Assembly (NCBI RefSeq): GCF_001667275.1
Contig: NZ_LZHV01000003.1
Span: 1 to 64,000 of the forward strand
Length of the DNA stretch: 64,000 nt
Direction: 5' to 3'
From: Mycobacterium sp. ACS4054
Lineage (GTDB): Bacteria; Actinomycetota; Actinomycetes; Mycobacteriales; Mycobacteriaceae
The notes beneath the pieces were generated by a model, which worked only from the letters and a program-made list of their open reading frames with translations, was not told where the DNA came from and made no database searches. Every line of letters begins with the position of its first letter. Within the stretch, counting starts at the first letter, position 1. The translations under genes and the position numbers were made by a program. Positions 42,187 through 53,256 of this stretch are shown here, in pieces.

Positions 42187-42600
42187 GTGCCCGATTCCAG
42201 CCCCGAATCCAGCGTTGCCCTGCGGATCCTGGTCTACAGCGATAACGCCAACACGCGCGAACAGGTGATCCGGGCACTGGGCAAGCACCTGCATCCGGAT
42301 CTGCCGGAGCTGACCTACCTCGAGGTGGCGACGGCCCCGATGGTGGTGCGCCAGATGGACGAGGGCGGCATCGACTTGGCCATTCTGGACGGCGAGGCCA
42401 CGCCCACCGGCGGCATGGGAATCGCCAAACAACTCAAAGACGAACTCGCGACGTGCCCGCCCCTCGTGGTCCTGACCGGCCGCGCGGACGACGCCTGGCT
42501 GGCGAACTGGTCGCGGGCCGAAGCCGCCGTGCCGCACCCGATCGACCCCATCGTGCTCGGCCGCACGGTGCTCGGACTGCTCCGCACCCCCACCCGCTAG
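42187..42600 (+). CDS. Response-regulator receiver-like protein, atypical (137 aa; Rv3143 type)
   Basis: A single receiver-like domain without output domain, GTG start. The acidic position is reduced to VYSDN, the phospho-acceptor candidate is Asp in AILDGEA (near residue 67), and the Thr follows in VVLTGR. The conserved Lys before Pro is replaced: the stretch reads VPHPIDP. The receiver may thus signal without normal phosphorylation. It stands immediately before nuo, as Rv3143 stands near nuoA; no histidine kinase is nearby. Confidence 0.85.
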   Translation: MPDSSPESSVALRILVYSDNANTREQVIRALGKHLHPDLPELTYLEVATAPMVVRQMDEGGIDLAILDGEATPTGGMGIAKQLKDELATCPPLVVLTGRADDAWLANWSRAEAAVPHPIDPIVLGRTVLGLLRTPTR

Positions 42601-42849
42601 CGCCTTCACCTGCGGTAACAGCACCCGGTCGCGCCTCGCGGCCGAAGGTGCCGGTGCACTGCGGCCAACCGCCGGGTTGCCACGACGCAAAACTCTGACG
42701 GATACCCCCACCCCGACAAAGCACACCTGTCTTCACGACGCTATGTTGTGGAGGTCACTGTGGCGCCCCGCAGCCCGCGTACGTCACAGCAGCCCGGCCC
42801 CCCGCCCGGCCGCCGCACGGCGACCCGTACGAGGAGATCTTGGAGCGAG
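42601..42849 (+). promoter_or_regulatory. nuo: Leader region of the nuo operon
   Basis: About 249 bases with no separate gene. A TATGTT hexamer at 42742-42747 could be a -10 box, but no clear -35 is evident. A strong GGAGG (42750-42754) followed by GTG at 42760 is in frame with nuoA and is discussed under that gene. Confidence 0.35.
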
Positions 42850-43227
42850 TTGAACGTCTACATACCCATCCTGGTTCTCGGAGCGATAGCGGCGGCCTTC
42901 GCCGTGGGATCGGTCGCGATCGCGAGCATCGCCGGACCGTCGCGATACAACAAGTCGAAGATGGCGGCCTACGAGTGTGGGATCGAGCCGACCGAAAGCC
43001 CGGTCAGCGGCCCCCACGCGGCGAGCGGACAGCGGTTCCCGGTGAAGTATTACCTGACCGCAATGCTGTTTATCGTCTTCGACATCGAAATCGTGTTCTT
43101 GTATCCCTGGGCGGTCAGTTACGACGCGCTGGGAACGTTCGCGTTGGTCGAGATGGTGGTGTTCATGCTCACGGTTTTCGTGGCGTACGCCTATGTGTGG
43201 CGCCGCGGCGGCCTGACGTGGGATTGA
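42850..43227 (+). CDS. nuoA: NADH-quinone oxidoreductase subunit A (125 aa, or 155 aa from GTG 42760)
   Basis: Small membrane subunit of complex I with three TM helices (about 4-28, 60-82, 88-110). The loop AAYECGIEP holds the conserved Cys. The TTG at 42850 gives the usual N-terminus [12 protein letters not shown] and has GGAG 4 bases before it. An in-frame GTG at 42760 with GGAGG 5 bases before it would add 30 basic, proline-rich residues. Start therefore unsettled. First gene of nuoA-N. Confidence 0.93.
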   Translation: MNVYIPILVLGAIAAAFAVGSVAIASIAGPSRYNKSKMAAYECGIEPTESPVSGPHAASGQRFPVKYYLTAMLFIVFDIEIVFLYPWAVSYDALGTFALVEMVVFMLTVFVAYAYVWRRGGLTWD

Positions 43228-43234
43228 GGTAGAC

Positions 43235-43789
43235 GTGGGTCTCGAGGAACAGCTGCCCGGTGGGATTCTGCTGTCGACGGTCGAGAAGGTGGCCGGTTAC
43301 GTCCGCAAGAACTCGTTGTGGCCGGCGACATTCGGGTTGGCGTGCTGCGCCATCGAGATGATGGCAACCGCCGGACCGAGATTCGACATCGCGCGGTTCG
43401 GCATGGAGCGGTTCTCGGCGACGCCGCGGCAGGCCGACCTGATGATCGTGGCCGGCCGGGTGAGCCAGAAGATGGCGCCGGTGCTGCGCCAGATCTACGA
43501 CCAGATGGGCGAGCCGAAGTGGGTGCTGGCCATGGGCGTGTGCGCGTCGTCGGGCGGGATGTTCAACAACTACGCGATCGTGCAGGGCGTGGATCACGTG
43601 GTCCCGGTGGACATCTACCTGCCCGGCTGCCCGCCGCGGCCCGAGATGCTGCTGCACGCAATCCTCAAGCTGCACGAGAAGATTCAGGAGATGCCGCTGG
43701 GGGTCAACCGCGAAGAAGCCATCGCGGAAGCCGAGCAGGCGGCGCTGGCCGCCCGGCCCACGATCGAGATGCGCGGGCTGCTGCGATGA
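43235..43789 (+). CDS. nuoB: NADH-quinone oxidoreductase subunit B (184 aa)
   Basis: Carries the terminal 4Fe-4S cluster N2 that hands electrons to quinone. Ligands visible: the Cys pair in [10 protein letters not shown], Cys in [13 protein letters not shown] and Cys in [16 protein letters not shown] start 8 bases after nuoA. The last bases overlap nuoC (ATGA). Peripheral arm, cytosolic face. Confidence 0.97.
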   Translation: MGLEEQLPGGILLSTVEKVAGYVRKNSLWPATFGLACCAIEMMATAGPRFDIARFGMERFSATPRQADLMIVAGRVSQKMAPVLRQIYDQMGEPKWVLAMGVCASSGGMFNNYAIVQGVDHVVPVDIYLPGCPPRPEMLLHAILKLHEKIQEMPLGVNREEAIAEAEQAALAARPTIEMRGLLR

Positions 43790-44511
43790 GCTCGCCGGAC
43801 CACGACCCGAAGGAAGCGGCAACCGAAGGCGTGGGCCCGCCCCGCGCCGACGGCGAAGTGATCGGCGTACGCCGCGGCATGTTCGGCCTCTCCGGCAGCG
43901 GTGACACCACCGGGTACGGACGGCTGGTCCGGGAGGTCGTGCTGCCCGGCAGCTCGCCCCGCCCATACGGGGGCTACTTCGACGACGTGGTCGACAAGCT
44001 GGCCGAGGCCCTGAAAAGCGCCGACGTCGAATTGTCCGACGCGTTGGAAAAAGTCGTGGTGTACCGCGACGAGCTGACCCTGCACGTGCGCCGGGACGCC
44101 CTGCCCCGGGTGGCCCAGCGCCTTCGCGACGACCCCGGACTGCGCTTCGAGATGTGCCTGGGCGTGAGCGGGGTGCACTACCCCCACGAGACGGGCCGCG
44201 AACTGCACGCCGTGTATCCGCTGCAGTCGATCACGCACAATCGCCGCGTCCGCCTGGAAGTGGCTGTGCCGGACGGTGATCCGCACATCCCCTCGCTGTT
44301 CGGCATCTACCCGACCACCGACTGGCACGAGCGTGAAACCTACGACTTCTTCGGCATCATCTTCGACGGGCATCCGTCGCTGACCCGGATCGAGATGCCC
44401 GACGACTGGCATGGCCATCCGCAACGCAAGGACTACCCCCTCGGCGGCATTCCGGTGGAATACAAGGGAGCGCAGATACCCCCGCCCGACGAGCGGAGAG
44501 CGTACAACTGA
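43786..44511 (+). CDS. nuoC: NADH-quinone oxidoreductase subunit C (241 aa)
   Basis: The 30-kDa subunit signature is [17 protein letters not shown] near residue 185. The N-terminal 55 residues are less conserved and Gly-rich. A structural subunit of the peripheral arm near NuoB and NuoD. ATG overlapping the nuoB stop. Confidence 0.95.
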   Translation: MSSPDHDPKEAATEGVGPPRADGEVIGVRRGMFGLSGSGDTTGYGRLVREVVLPGSSPRPYGGYFDDVVDKLAEALKSADVELSDALEKVVVYRDELTLHVRRDALPRVAQRLRDDPGLRFEMCLGVSGVHYPHETGRELHAVYPLQSITHNRRVRLEVAVPDGDPHIPSLFGIYPTTDWHERETYDFFGIIFDGHPSLTRIEMPDDWHGHPQRKDYPLGGIPVEYKGAQIPPPDERRAYN

Positions 44512-45842
44512 TGAGCACAATCACCGATTCGACCAGCGGCGGCGCGGAAAGCCCGGAGACCGTTTTGGTCGCCGGCGGCCAGGACTGGGACCAGATCGTC
44601 GAGGCCGCCCGCAACGCGGACCCCGGCGAACGGATCGTCGTCAACATGGGGCCCCAACACCCGTCCACCCACGGGGTGTTGCGGCTGATCCTCGAGATCG
44701 AGGGCGAGACGATCACCGACGTCCGCTGCGGAATCGGCTACCTGCACACCGGGATCGAAAAGAACCTGGAATACCGGTACTGGACGCAGGGCGTCACCTT
44801 CGTGACCCGAATGGATTACCTCTCACCGTTTTTCAACGAGACCGCCTACTGCCTGGGCGTGGAGAAGCTGCTCGGCATCACCGATCAGATCCCGGAGCGG
44901 GTCAACGTCATCCGGGTGATGATGATGGAGCTCAACCGGATCTCCTCGCATCTGGTCGCGCTGGCCACCGGCGGCATGGAGCTGGGCGCCATGACCCCGA
45001 TGTTCGTCGGTTTCCGCGGCCGCGAGATCGTCCTGACCCTGTTCGAGAAGATCTCCGGACTGCGAATGAACAGCGCCTACATCCGGCCGGGCGGCGTCGC
45101 GCAGGACCTGCCGCCGGGCGCGGAGTCCGACATCGCCGAAGCGCTGGCGCCGCTGCGCCAGGTGCTGCGTGAAATGGGCGGGCTGCTCAACGAAAACGCC
45201 ATCTGGAAGGCCCGCACCCAGGACGTCGGCTACCTGGATCTGACCGGTTGCATGGCGCTGGGCATCACCGGGCCGATCCTGCGCGCCACCGGGTTGCCGC
45301 ACGACCTGCGCAAGAGCGAGCCCTACTGCGGATATGAAAACTACGAATTCGACGTGATGACCGCCGACACGTGTGATGCTTACGGCCGCTACATGATTCG
45401 CGTCAACGAGATGTGGGAGTCGATCAAGATCGTCGAGCAGTGTCTGGACAAGTTGAAGCCGGGTCCGACGATGATCGAGGACCGCAAGATCGCCTGGCCG
45501 GCCGACCTGAAGGTGGGCCCGGACGGCATGGGTAACTCACCCGAGCACATCGCCAAGATCATGGGCGGCTCGATGGAGGCCCTGATCCACCACTTCAAAT
45601 TGGTCACCGAGGGCATCAGGGTGCCGGCGGGCCAGGTGTACACGGCGGTGGAATCGCCGCGCGGCGAGCTGGGCGTGCACATGGTGAGCGACGGCGGCAC
45701 CCGGCCCTACCGGGTGCACTACCGGGACCCCTCGTTCACCAACCTGCAGTCGGTCGCGGCGATGTGCGAGGGCGGCATGGTGGCCGACCTGATCACCGCG
45801 GTCGCCAGCATCGACCCGGTCATGGGCGGGGTGGACCGGTGA
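44511..45842 (+). CDS. nuoD: NADH-quinone oxidoreductase subunit D (443 aa)
   Basis: The 49-kDa subunit that lines the quinone pocket. The signature [15 protein letters not shown] (about 44-58) includes the quinone-contacting His, and [11 protein letters not shown] and the C-terminal GGVDR are typical. It lacks metal ligands, as expected for the hydrogenase-derived subunit. ATG in a TGATG overlap with nuoC. Confidence 0.96.
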   Translation: MSTITDSTSGGAESPETVLVAGGQDWDQIVEAARNADPGERIVVNMGPQHPSTHGVLRLILEIEGETITDVRCGIGYLHTGIEKNLEYRYWTQGVTFVTRMDYLSPFFNETAYCLGVEKLLGITDQIPERVNVIRVMMMELNRISSHLVALATGGMELGAMTPMFVGFRGREIVLTLFEKISGLRMNSAYIRPGGVAQDLPPGAESDIAEALAPLRQVLREMGGLLNENAIWKARTQDVGYLDLTGCMALGITGPILRATGLPHDLRKSEPYCGYENYEFDVMTADTCDAYGRYMIRVNEMWESIKIVEQCLDKLKPGPTMIEDRKIAWPADLKVGPDGMGNSPEHIAKIMGGSMEALIHHFKLVTEGIRVPAGQVYTAVESPRGELGVHMVSDGGTRPYRVHYRDPSFTNLQSVAAMCEGGMVADLITAVASIDPVMGGVDR

Positions 45843-46597
45843 CGGGCCCGCAGGGACAGCCGGTCTTCATCCGGCTCGGACCCCCGCCGGAGGAGCCCAA
45901 CGCGTTCGTCACCGAGGGTGCGCCGCAGTCGTATTCGCCCGAGGTGCGGGCGCGCCTCGAGGTCGACGCCAAGGAGATCATCGGCCGCTACCCCAACCAA
46001 CGCTCGGCGCTGCTGCCGCTGCTGCACCTGGTGCAGGCCGAGGATTCCTACCTCACCCCGGCGGGCCTGGAGTTCTGCGGGGAGCAGTTGGGACTGACCG
46101 GCGCCGAGGTGTCGGCGGTGGCGAGCTTCTACACCATGTACCGGCGCGGACCCACCGGTGACTACCTGGTCGGGGTGTGCACCAACACGCTGTGCGCGAT
46201 CATGGGCGGCGACGCGATATTCGACGCCCTCAAAGAGCATTTGGGCATCGGCAACGACGAGACGACCGCCGACGGCTCGGTCACCCTGCAGCACATCGAG
46301 TGCAACGCCGCCTGCGACTACGCGCCGGTGGTGATGGTCAACTGGGAGTTCTACGACAACCAGACGTGCGAGTCGGCGCGCGAACTCGTCGACTCGTTGC
46401 GGTCGGGCGAACCCCGGCCGCCGACGCGCGGTGCGCCGCTGTGCGCCTTCCGCGAGACGTCGCGCATCCTGGCCGGCCTGCCCGACGAGCGCCCAGACCA
46501 GGGCCAGGGCGGCGCCGGTGCGGCCACCCTGGCCGGCCTGAAGGTGGCGCAGGAGCACGGCATGCAGGCGCCGACTCCCCCGGAAAGCCAGTCATGA
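45839..46597 (+). CDS. nuoE: NADH-quinone oxidoreductase subunit E (252 aa)
   Basis: Thioredoxin-like subunit with the N1a 2Fe-2S cluster. Ligands are in [10 protein letters not shown] (C-x4-C) and [10 protein letters not shown] (C-x3-C). GTG start overlapping the nuoD stop. The C-terminal about 50 residues are a Gln/Gly/Pro-rich tail longer than in E. coli, as in M. tuberculosis. Confidence 0.95.
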   Translation: MTGPQGQPVFIRLGPPPEEPNAFVTEGAPQSYSPEVRARLEVDAKEIIGRYPNQRSALLPLLHLVQAEDSYLTPAGLEFCGEQLGLTGAEVSAVASFYTMYRRGPTGDYLVGVCTNTLCAIMGGDAIFDALKEHLGIGNDETTADGSVTLQHIECNAACDYAPVVMVNWEFYDNQTCESARELVDSLRSGEPRPPTRGAPLCAFRETSRILAGLPDERPDQGQGGAGAATLAGLKVAQEHGMQAPTPPESQS

Positions 46598-47922
46598 CCA
46601 GCTCGCAGGCCACGCCGCTCACGCCGGTCATCAGCCGCTTCTGGGACGACCCCGAGTCGTGGACCTTGGAGACCTATCTGCGCCACGACGGCTACGAGGC
46701 GATGAAGAAGGCGCTGAGCATGGCGCCGGACGACGTGATCGCGACCGTCAAGGACTCCGGGCTGCGTGGGCGCGGCGGCGCCGGCTTCTCGACCGGGACG
46801 AAGTGGTCGTTCATCCCGCAGGGCGACACCGGCGCGGCCGCCAAGCCGCACTACCTGGTGGTCAACGCCGACGAGTCGGAACCCGGTACGTGCAAAGACA
46901 TTCCGTTGATGCTGGCGACGCCGCACGTGCTCGTCGAGGGCGTCATCATCGCCGCCTATGCGATCCGGGCCAGCCACGCCTTCATCTACGTGCGCGGCGA
47001 GGTGCTCCCGGTGTTGCGCCGCCTGCAGAACGCGGTGGCCGAGGCCTACGCCGCCGGATACCTGGGCCGCGACATCAACGGCTCGGGATTCGACCTGGAA
47101 TTGGTGGTGCACGCCGGCGCCGGCGCCTACATCTGCGGCGAGGAGACCGCGCTGCTCGATTCGCTGGAAGGCCGGCGCGGCCAGCCGCGGCTCCGGCCGC
47201 CCTTCCCGGCGGTGGCGGGGCTGTATGGCTGCCCGACGGTGATCAACAACGTCGAGACGATCGCCAGCGTGCCCTCGATCATCGGAAACGGTGTCGACTG
47301 GTTCCGGTCGATGGGAAGCGAGAAATCGCCCGGCTTCACGCTGTATTCGCTGTCCGGCCACGTGACCCGGCCCGGCCAGTACGAGGCCCCGCTGGGTATC
47401 ACGCTGCGCGAGTTGCTCGCGTATGCCGGCGGGGTGCGCGCCGGGCACCGGCTCAAGTTCTGGACACCCGGCGGTTCGTCCACCCCCCTGTTGACCGACG
47501 AGCACCTCGACGTGCCGCTGGACTACGAGGGCGTGGGCGGGGTCGGCTCGATGCTGGGCACCAAGGCGCTGGAGATCTTCGACGAGACCACCTGCGTGGT
47601 GCGGGCGGTGCGCCGCTGGACGTACTTCTACAAGCATGAGTCGTGCGGCAAGTGCACACCGTGCCGCGAGGGCACTTTCTGGCTGGACCAGATCTACGAA
47701 CGGCTGGAAACCGGTAAGGGCACCGACGAGGACATCGACAAGCTGCTCGATATCTCCGACACCATCCTCGGAAAGTCGTTCTGCGCCTTGGGTGATGGCG
47801 CAGCCAGCCCGGTGATGTCGTCGATCAAGTACTTCCGCGACGAATACGTGGCTCACGTGCAAGGCGGTGGATGCCCGTTCGACCCCCGAGATTCCATGCT
47901 GACGCCCAACGGAAAGGCTTGA
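46594..47922 (+). CDS. nuoF: NADH-quinone oxidoreductase subunit F (442 aa)
   Basis: The NADH-oxidising subunit. The FMN/NADH site is marked by [16 protein letters not shown] (about 53-68) and [15 protein letters not shown]. The N3 4Fe-4S ligands are [11 protein letters not shown] (C-x2-C-x2-C) and the later SFCALGD. ATG overlapping the nuoE stop. Confidence 0.97.
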   Translation: MTSSQATPLTPVISRFWDDPESWTLETYLRHDGYEAMKKALSMAPDDVIATVKDSGLRGRGGAGFSTGTKWSFIPQGDTGAAAKPHYLVVNADESEPGTCKDIPLMLATPHVLVEGVIIAAYAIRASHAFIYVRGEVLPVLRRLQNAVAEAYAAGYLGRDINGSGFDLELVVHAGAGAYICGEETALLDSLEGRRGQPRLRPPFPAVAGLYGCPTVINNVETIASVPSIIGNGVDWFRSMGSEKSPGFTLYSLSGHVTRPGQYEAPLGITLRELLAYAGGVRAGHRLKFWTPGGSSTPLLTDEHLDVPLDYEGVGGVGSMLGTKALEIFDETTCVVRAVRRWTYFYKHESCGKCTPCREGTFWLDQIYERLETGKGTDEDIDKLLDISDTILGKSFCALGDGAASPVMSSIKYFRDEYVAHVQGGGCPFDPRDSMLTPNGKA

Positions 47923-47926
47923 CACT

Positions 47927-50353
47927 TTGACTAGTGCCGCCAAAACCGAGACCGGTGACCCCAAAGACGGCCCCGCACGTCCGCCGGAAATGGTGACGCT
48001 GACCATCGACGGCAACGAAATCAGCGTGCCCAAGGGCACATTGGTGATTCGCGCCGCCGAATTGATCGGCATCCAGATCCCGCGGTTCTGCGACCACCCG
48101 CTGCTCGAGCCGGTCGGCGCGTGCCGGCAGTGCCTGGTCGAGGTGGAGGGGCAGCGCAAGCCGATGGCGTCGTGCACCACCGTCGCCACCGACGAGATGG
48201 TGGTCCGTACGCAGCTCACGTCGGAGGCCGCCGACAAGGCCCAGCACGGCGTGATGGAGCTGTTGCTCATCAACCATCCGCTGGACTGCCCGATGTGCGA
48301 CAAGGGCGGCGAGTGCCCGCTGCAAAACCAGGCGATGTCCAACGGCCGCGCGGATTCTCGCTTCACCGACGTCAAGCGCACCTTCGCCAAACCGATCAAC
48401 ATCTCCGCCCAGGTGCTGCTCGACCGCGAGCGTTGCATCCTGTGCGCCCGCTGCACGCGGTTCTCGGAGCAGATCGCCGGCGACCCGTTCATCGACATGC
48501 AGGAGCGCGGCGCCCTGCAGCAGGTCGGCATCTACGCGAACGAACCGTTCGATTCGTATTTTTCGGGCAACACGGTGCAGATCTGCCCGGTGGGCGCGCT
48601 GACCGGGACCGCCTACCGCTTCCGGGCCCGCCCCTTCGACCTGGTGTCGAGCCCCAGCGTGTGCGAGCACTGCGCCTCAGGGTGCGCGCAGCGCACCGAC
48701 CACCGCCGCGGCAAGGTGCTGCGCCGCCTGGCGGGTGACGATCCCGAGGTCAACGAGGAATGGAACTGCGACAAGGGCCGGTGGGCGTTCACCTACGCGA
48801 CGCAGCCGGACGTGATCACCACTCCCCTGATCCGCGACGCCGACGGCGCCTTGGTGCCCGCGTCGTGGTCGCACGCGATGGCGACGGCGATCCGGGGTCT
48901 GGACGCGGCTCGCGGGCGCACCGGTGTGCTGGTCGGCGGGCGGGCCACCCTGGAAGACGCCTACGCCTACTCCAAGTTCGCGCGAATCGTCCTGGACAGC
49001 AACGACATCGACTTCCGGGCCCGGCCGAACTCGGCCGAGGAGGCCGACTTCCTGGCGTCGCGGATCGCCGGCCGTCGTGACGTCAGCTACTCCGATCTCG
49101 AATCGGCGCCGGTGGTGGTGCTGGTCGGGTTCGAGCCCGAAGACGAGTCGCCGATCGTGTTCCTGCGCCTGCGCAAAGCCGCCCGCAAGCACGGGCTGCC
49201 GGTGTACGCGGTGGCGCCGTTCGCCACCAGGGCGCTGGTGAAGATTTCCGGTCGGCTCATCAAAACCGTTCCGGGGACCGAAGCGGCCGCCCTGGACGGG
49301 CTGGCCACCGGTGAGGTCGGCGAACTGCTGTCCACCGCCGGCGCGGTCATCATGGTCGGGGAACGCCTGGCCACGGTGCCCGGCGGGTTGTCCGCCGCGG
49401 CCCGGCTCGCCGATGCCACCGGGGCCCGGCTGGCGTGGGTGCCGCGCCGCGCCGGGGAGCGCGGCGCGCTGGAGGCCGGGGCACTACCCGCCCTGCTGCC
49501 GGGTGGCCGGCCGCTTGACGACGAGACCGCCCGCGCGCAGATCGCCGCGGCGTGGCATGTCTCCGAATTGTCTTCGGCCGCAGGGCGTGACGTGAACGGC
49601 ATCCTGGCGGCCGCCTCCGACGGGACGCTGGGCGCCCTGCTGGTCGGCGGCGTCGAACCCGACGACTTCGCCGACCCCGAAGCCGTCCTGGCCGCGCTCG
49701 ACTCCGCGGGGTTCGTCGTCAGCCTGGAGCTGCGGCGCAGCGCCGTCACCGAGCGCGCCGACGTGGTGTTCCCGGTCGCGCCGACGACGCAGAAGGCCGG
49801 CGCCTTCGTCAACTGGGAGGGCCGCTACCGGCCGTTCGCCCCGGCCCTGCGCGGCACCATCGCGCAAGCCGGCCAATCCGACCACCAGGTGCTCGACGCG
49901 CTGGCCGACGAGATGGGCGTCTATCTGGGGTTGTCGACCGCGGACGCGGCCCGCGCGGAACTGTCCGCACTGGGCAGCTGGGACGGCAAGTGGGCCGCCG
50001 GGAGCGACGTCGCTGCCCCGCAGCCCGCGCGGCCCGGCGCCGGCGAGGCCGTGCTGACCGGTTGGCGCATGCTGCTGGACAACGGCCGATTGCAGGACGG
50101 CGAACCGCATCTCGCCGGCACCGCACGCAAACCCGCGGCGCGGCTGTCGGCCGATACCGCCGCCGAAATCGGCGCCGGCGACGGTGACGCGGTCACCATC
50201 AGCACGCCACGCGGGTCGATCAGCCTGCCGCTGGTGATCACCGACATGCCCGACCGGGTGGTCTGGCTTCCGCTGAACTCACCGGGTTGCGCCGTCCACC
50301 GGCAGTTGGGCGTAACCGCGGGCAGCATAGTGAAAATCGGAGTGGGCTCATGA
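47927..50353 (+). CDS. nuoG: NADH-quinone oxidoreductase subunit G (808 aa)
   Basis: Electron-carrying subunit. In order: N1b 2Fe-2S ligands in [10 protein letters not shown]...GACRQCLVE...SCTT (about 45-85), N5 ligands in [18 protein letters not shown]4 ligands in [10 protein letters not shown] with the fourth Cys in QICPVGALT, and a further C-x2-C-x3-C in [10 protein letters not shown] with WNCDKG, fitting an extra N7 cluster. A molybdopterin-oxidoreductase-like domain follows without visible cofactor residues. TTG start with GGAAAGG upstream, 4 bases after nuoF. Confidence 0.95.
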   Translation: MTSAAKTETGDPKDGPARPPEMVTLTIDGNEISVPKGTLVIRAAELIGIQIPRFCDHPLLEPVGACRQCLVEVEGQRKPMASCTTVATDEMVVRTQLTSEAADKAQHGVMELLLINHPLDCPMCDKGGECPLQNQAMSNGRADSRFTDVKRTFAKPINISAQVLLDRERCILCARCTRFSEQIAGDPFIDMQERGALQQVGIYANEPFDSYFSGNTVQICPVGALTGTAYRFRARPFDLVSSPSVCEHCASGCAQRTDHRRGKVLRRLAGDDPEVNEEWNCDKGRWAFTYATQPDVITTPLIRDADGALVPASWSHAMATAIRGLDAARGRTGVLVGGRATLEDAYAYSKFARIVLDSNDIDFRARPNSAEEADFLASRIAGRRDVSYSDLESAPVVVLVGFEPEDESPIVFLRLRKAARKHGLPVYAVAPFATRALVKISGRLIKTVPGTEAAALDGLATGEVGELLSTAGAVIMVGERLATVPGGLSAAARLADATGARLAWVPRRAGERGALEAGALPALLPGGRPLDDETARAQIAAAWHVSELSSAAGRDVNGILAAASDGTLGALLVGGVEPDDFADPEAVLAALDSAGFVVSLELRRSAVTERADVVFPVAPTTQKAGAFVNWEGRYRPFAPALRGTIAQAGQSDHQVLDALADEMGVYLGLSTADAARAELSALGSWDGKWAAGSDVAAPQPARPGAGEAVLTGWRMLLDNGRLQDGEPHLAGTARKPAARLSADTAAEIGAGDGDAVTISTPRGSISLPLVITDMPDRVVWLPLNSPGCAVHRQLGVTAGSIVKIGVGS

Positions 50354-51627
50354 CGTCGACCTCGCTGACCGCCTTCGGGCACGACACCTGGTGGCTGGTG
50401 TTGGGCAAGGCGCTGGCCATCTTCGTGTTCCTCATGCTCAACGTGCTGGTCGCGATCCTGCTCGAGCGCAAGATCCTGGGCTGGATGCAGCTGCGTCCCG
50501 GGCCCAACCGGGCGGGACCGTGGGGTGCCCTGCAGAGCCTGGCCGACGGAATCAAGTTGGCGCTCAAGGAAACCATCACCCCGGGCGGCGTCGACAAGTT
50601 CGTCTACTTCGCGGCGCCGGTCATCTCCACCATCCCGGCGTTCACCGCCTTCGCGTTCATCCCGTTCGGCCCGGTGGTGTCCGTGTTCGGCCACCGCACA
50701 CCGCTCCAGCTGACCGACCTGCCGGTCGCGGTGCTGTTCATCCTGGGGCTGTCGGCGATCGGGGTGTACGGGATCGTGTTGGGCGGCTGGGCATCCGGGT
50801 CCACCTACCCGCTGCTCGGCGGGGTGCGCTCCACCGCCCAGGTCATCTCCTACGAGGTGGCGATGGGACTGTCGTTCGCGGCGGTGTTCCTCTACGCCGG
50901 CACCATGTCGACGTCGCAAATCGTCGCCGCGCAGGACCGGGTCTGGTTCGTCTTCCTGCTGCTGCCGTCGTTCGTGATCTACCTGATCTCCATGGTCGGC
51001 GAAACCAACAGGGCGCCATTCGATTTGCCCGAGGCCGAGGGTGAGCTGGTCGCGGGTTTCCACACCGAGTACTCGTCGCTGAAGTTCGCGATGTTCATGC
51101 TGGCCGAGTACGTCAACATGATGACGGTTTCCTCGCTGGCCACCGTCCTGTTCTTCGGCGGCTGGCATGCGCCGTGGCCGATCAACATGTGGGACGGCGC
51201 CAACACCGGGTGGTGGCCGGTGCTGTGGTTCACCGCCAAGATGTGGACCTTCCTGTTCATCTACTTCTGGTTGCGCGCCTCGCTGCCCCGGCTGCGCTAC
51301 GACCAGTTCATGGGGCTGGGCTGGAAGCTGCTGATCCCGGCCTCGCTGGTCTGGGTGTTGATCGCCGCGGTGATCCGCACGCTGCAGAACCAGGGGTACG
51401 CGCACTGGACGCCGCTGCTGGTGGTCAGCAGCCTGGTGTTCGCCACCGTGCTGGTGCTGCTGCTGCGAAAACCCTTCAGCACGCCCGGCATTCGCGCGCT
51501 GGAGCGGCAGCTGCGCCGCGAGGCCAAACAACTTCCGGCCGGACAGGGTTCCACTCCGGTATTCCCGACACCGCCGCTGCCGATGAAGTCTTTGGCGGCC
51601 GCGAGCAAGGAGAAAGCACGTGGCTAA
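50350..51627 (+). CDS. nuoH: NADH-quinone oxidoreductase subunit H (425 aa)
   Basis: Membrane subunit joining the arms and forming part of the quinone chamber, with about eight to nine helices. Conserved stretches: [23 protein letters not shown] (about 40-62), [31 protein letters not shown] and the Glu-rich quinone loop. ATG overlapping nuoG. The last bases overlap nuoI by 8. Confidence 0.96.
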   Translation: MTSTSLTAFGHDTWWLVLGKALAIFVFLMLNVLVAILLERKILGWMQLRPGPNRAGPWGALQSLADGIKLALKETITPGGVDKFVYFAAPVISTIPAFTAFAFIPFGPVVSVFGHRTPLQLTDLPVAVLFILGLSAIGVYGIVLGGWASGSTYPLLGGVRSTAQVISYEVAMGLSFAAVFLYAGTMSTSQIVAAQDRVWFVFLLLPSFVIYLISMVGETNRAPFDLPEAEGELVAGFHTEYSSLKFAMFMLAEYVNMMTVSSLATVLFFGGWHAPWPINMWDGANTGWWPVLWFTAKMWTFLFIYFWLRASLPRLRYDQFMGLGWKLLIPASLVWVLIAAVIRTLQNQGYAHWTPLLVVSSLVFATVLVLLLRKPFSTPGIRALERQLRREAKQLPAGQGSTPVFPTPPLPMKSLAAASKEKARG

Positions 51628-52165
51628 GTTTTTGGACGCTGTCGCCGGGTTCGGTGTGACGTTCGGGTCGATGTTCAAGAAGAACGTCACCGAGGAGTAC
51701 CCGGAGAAGCCGGGCCCCGTCGCGCCTCGCTATCACGGCCGCCACCAACTCAACCGCTACCCGGACGGCCTGGAGAAATGCATCGGGTGCGAGTTGTGCG
51801 CGTGGGCATGTCCGGCCGACGCCATCTACGTGGAGGGCGCGGACAACACCGAGGAGTTGAGGTATTCGCCCGGGGAGCGCTACGGGCGGGTCTACCAGAT
51901 CAACTACCTGCGGTGCATCGGCTGCGGCCTGTGCATCGAGGCCTGCCCCACCCGGGCGCTGACGATGACCAACGACTACGAGATGGCCGACGACAACCGC
52001 GCCGACCTGATCTACGAAAAGGACCGGCTGCTGGCCCCGTTGCTGCCGGAGATGACCGCGCCGCCGCATCCCCGGGCGCCCGGCGCCACCGACAAGGACT
52101 ACTACCAGGGCAACGTGACCGCCGACGGCCTGCGGCAGATCGAGAACGCCGGAGAGTCGCGGTGA
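51620..52165 (+). CDS. nuoI: NADH-quinone oxidoreductase subunit I (181 aa)
   Basis: Ferredoxin-like subunit with two 4Fe-4S clusters, N6a and N6b. Ligand motifs are [12 protein letters not shown] and [15 protein letters not shown] start in an 8-base overlap with nuoH. C-terminal tail of about 50 residues without clusters. Confidence 0.97.
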   Translation: MAKFLDAVAGFGVTFGSMFKKNVTEEYPEKPGPVAPRYHGRHQLNRYPDGLEKCIGCELCAWACPADAIYVEGADNTEELRYSPGERYGRVYQINYLRCIGCGLCIEACPTRALTMTNDYEMADDNRADLIYEKDRLLAPLLPEMTAPPHPRAPGATDKDYYQGNVTADGLRQIENAGESR

Positions 52166-52950
52166 CCGGATTGACGGGCCAGCTGTTGGCGGCCGACACC
52201 ATCGTCCGCACCTCCACCGGTGAGGCGGTCGCGTTCTGGGTGCTGGGCGCGCTGGCGCTGATCGGCGCGATCGGGGTGGTGCTGGCGGTCAACGCCGTGT
52301 ACTCGGCGATGTTCCTGGCGATGACGATGATCATCCTCGCGGTGTTCTACATGATCCAGGACGCGCTGTTTCTCGGCGTCGTCCAGGTTGTGGTCTACAC
52401 GGGCGCGGTGATGATGCTGTTCTTGTTCGTGCTGATGCTGATCGGCGTGGACTCGGCGGAATCCCTGAAGGAGACGCTGCGCGGCCAGCGCGTCGCCGCG
52501 GTGCTGGCCGGCGTCGGGTTCGGCGTTCTGCTGATCGCCGCGATCGGGACCGCCGCGACCGGCGGCTTCGCCGGGCTGACCACCGCCAACGCCAACGGCA
52601 ACGTGGAAGGGCTTGCCGCCCTGATCTTCTCCCGGTATGTGTGGGCCTTCGAGCTCACCAGCGCGCTGCTGATCACCGCGGCCGTCGGGGCGATGGTGCT
52701 GGCGCACCGCGAGCGGTTCGAGCGCCGCAAGACGCAGCGGGAGCTCTCCCAGGAGCGGTTCCAGCCCGGTGGCCACCCGACCCCGATGCCCAGCCCCGGT
52801 GTCTACGCGCGGCACAACGCCGTCGACGTGGCCGCGCTGCTGCCCGACGGGTCGTACTCGGAGTTGTCGGTGTCGCCGATCCTGCGCAGCCGCGGCGCCG
52901 ACGGCAAGGAAACCCCCTCGCGTCAGGCGATCAAAGGCGGTGCATCGTGA
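52162..52950 (+). CDS. nuoJ: NADH-quinone oxidoreductase subunit J (262 aa)
   Basis: Five TM helices in the first about 185 residues, including the [15 protein letters not shown] stretch, then a hydrophilic C-terminal extension typical of actinobacteria. GTG start in a GTGA overlap with nuoI. Antiporter-linked membrane subunit. Confidence 0.95.
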   Translation: MTGLTGQLLAADTIVRTSTGEAVAFWVLGALALIGAIGVVLAVNAVYSAMFLAMTMIILAVFYMIQDALFLGVVQVVVYTGAVMMLFLFVLMLIGVDSAESLKETLRGQRVAAVLAGVGFGVLLIAAIGTAATGGFAGLTTANANGNVEGLAALIFSRYVWAFELTSALLITAAVGAMVLAHRERFERRKTQRELSQERFQPGGHPTPMPSPGVYARHNAVDVAALLPDGSYSELSVSPILRSRGADGKETPSRQAIKGGAS

Positions 52951-53246
52951 ATCCGGCCAATTACCTGTACCTTTCGGCCCTGCTGTTCACGATCGGGGCC
53001 TCGGGTGTGCTGTTGCGGCGCAACGCCATCGTGATGTTCATGTGCGTCGAGCTGATGCTGAACGCGGTGAACCTGGCGTTCGTCACGTTCGCGCGGATGC
53101 ACGGCCACCTGGACGGGCAGATGATCGCGTTCTTCACGATGGTGGTGGCCGCCTGCGAGGTCGTCGTCGGCCTGGCCATCATCATGACGATTTTCCGTGC
53201 CCGCAAATCGGCGTCGGTCGACGACGCGAACCTACTCAAAGGCTGA
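52947..53246 (+). CDS. nuoK: NADH-quinone oxidoreductase subunit K (99 aa)
   Basis: Three TM helices. The conserved glutamate on the second helix lies in [14 protein letters not shown] and a second Glu in [13 protein letters not shown], both involved in proton transfer. GTG start in a GTGA overlap with nuoJ. Size equals that of the M. tuberculosis subunit. Confidence 0.96.
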   Translation: MNPANYLYLSALLFTIGASGVLLRRNAIVMFMCVELMLNAVNLAFVTFARMHGHLDGQMIAFFTMVVAACEVVVGLAIIMTIFRARKSASVDDANLLKG

Positions 53247-53256
53247 CAGCGCCAAC

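Noticed and set aside
46351..48531. Minus-strand open frame of 726 aa across nuoE-nuoG
   Set aside because: Low-complexity antisense of three complex I genes; no motif of its own.
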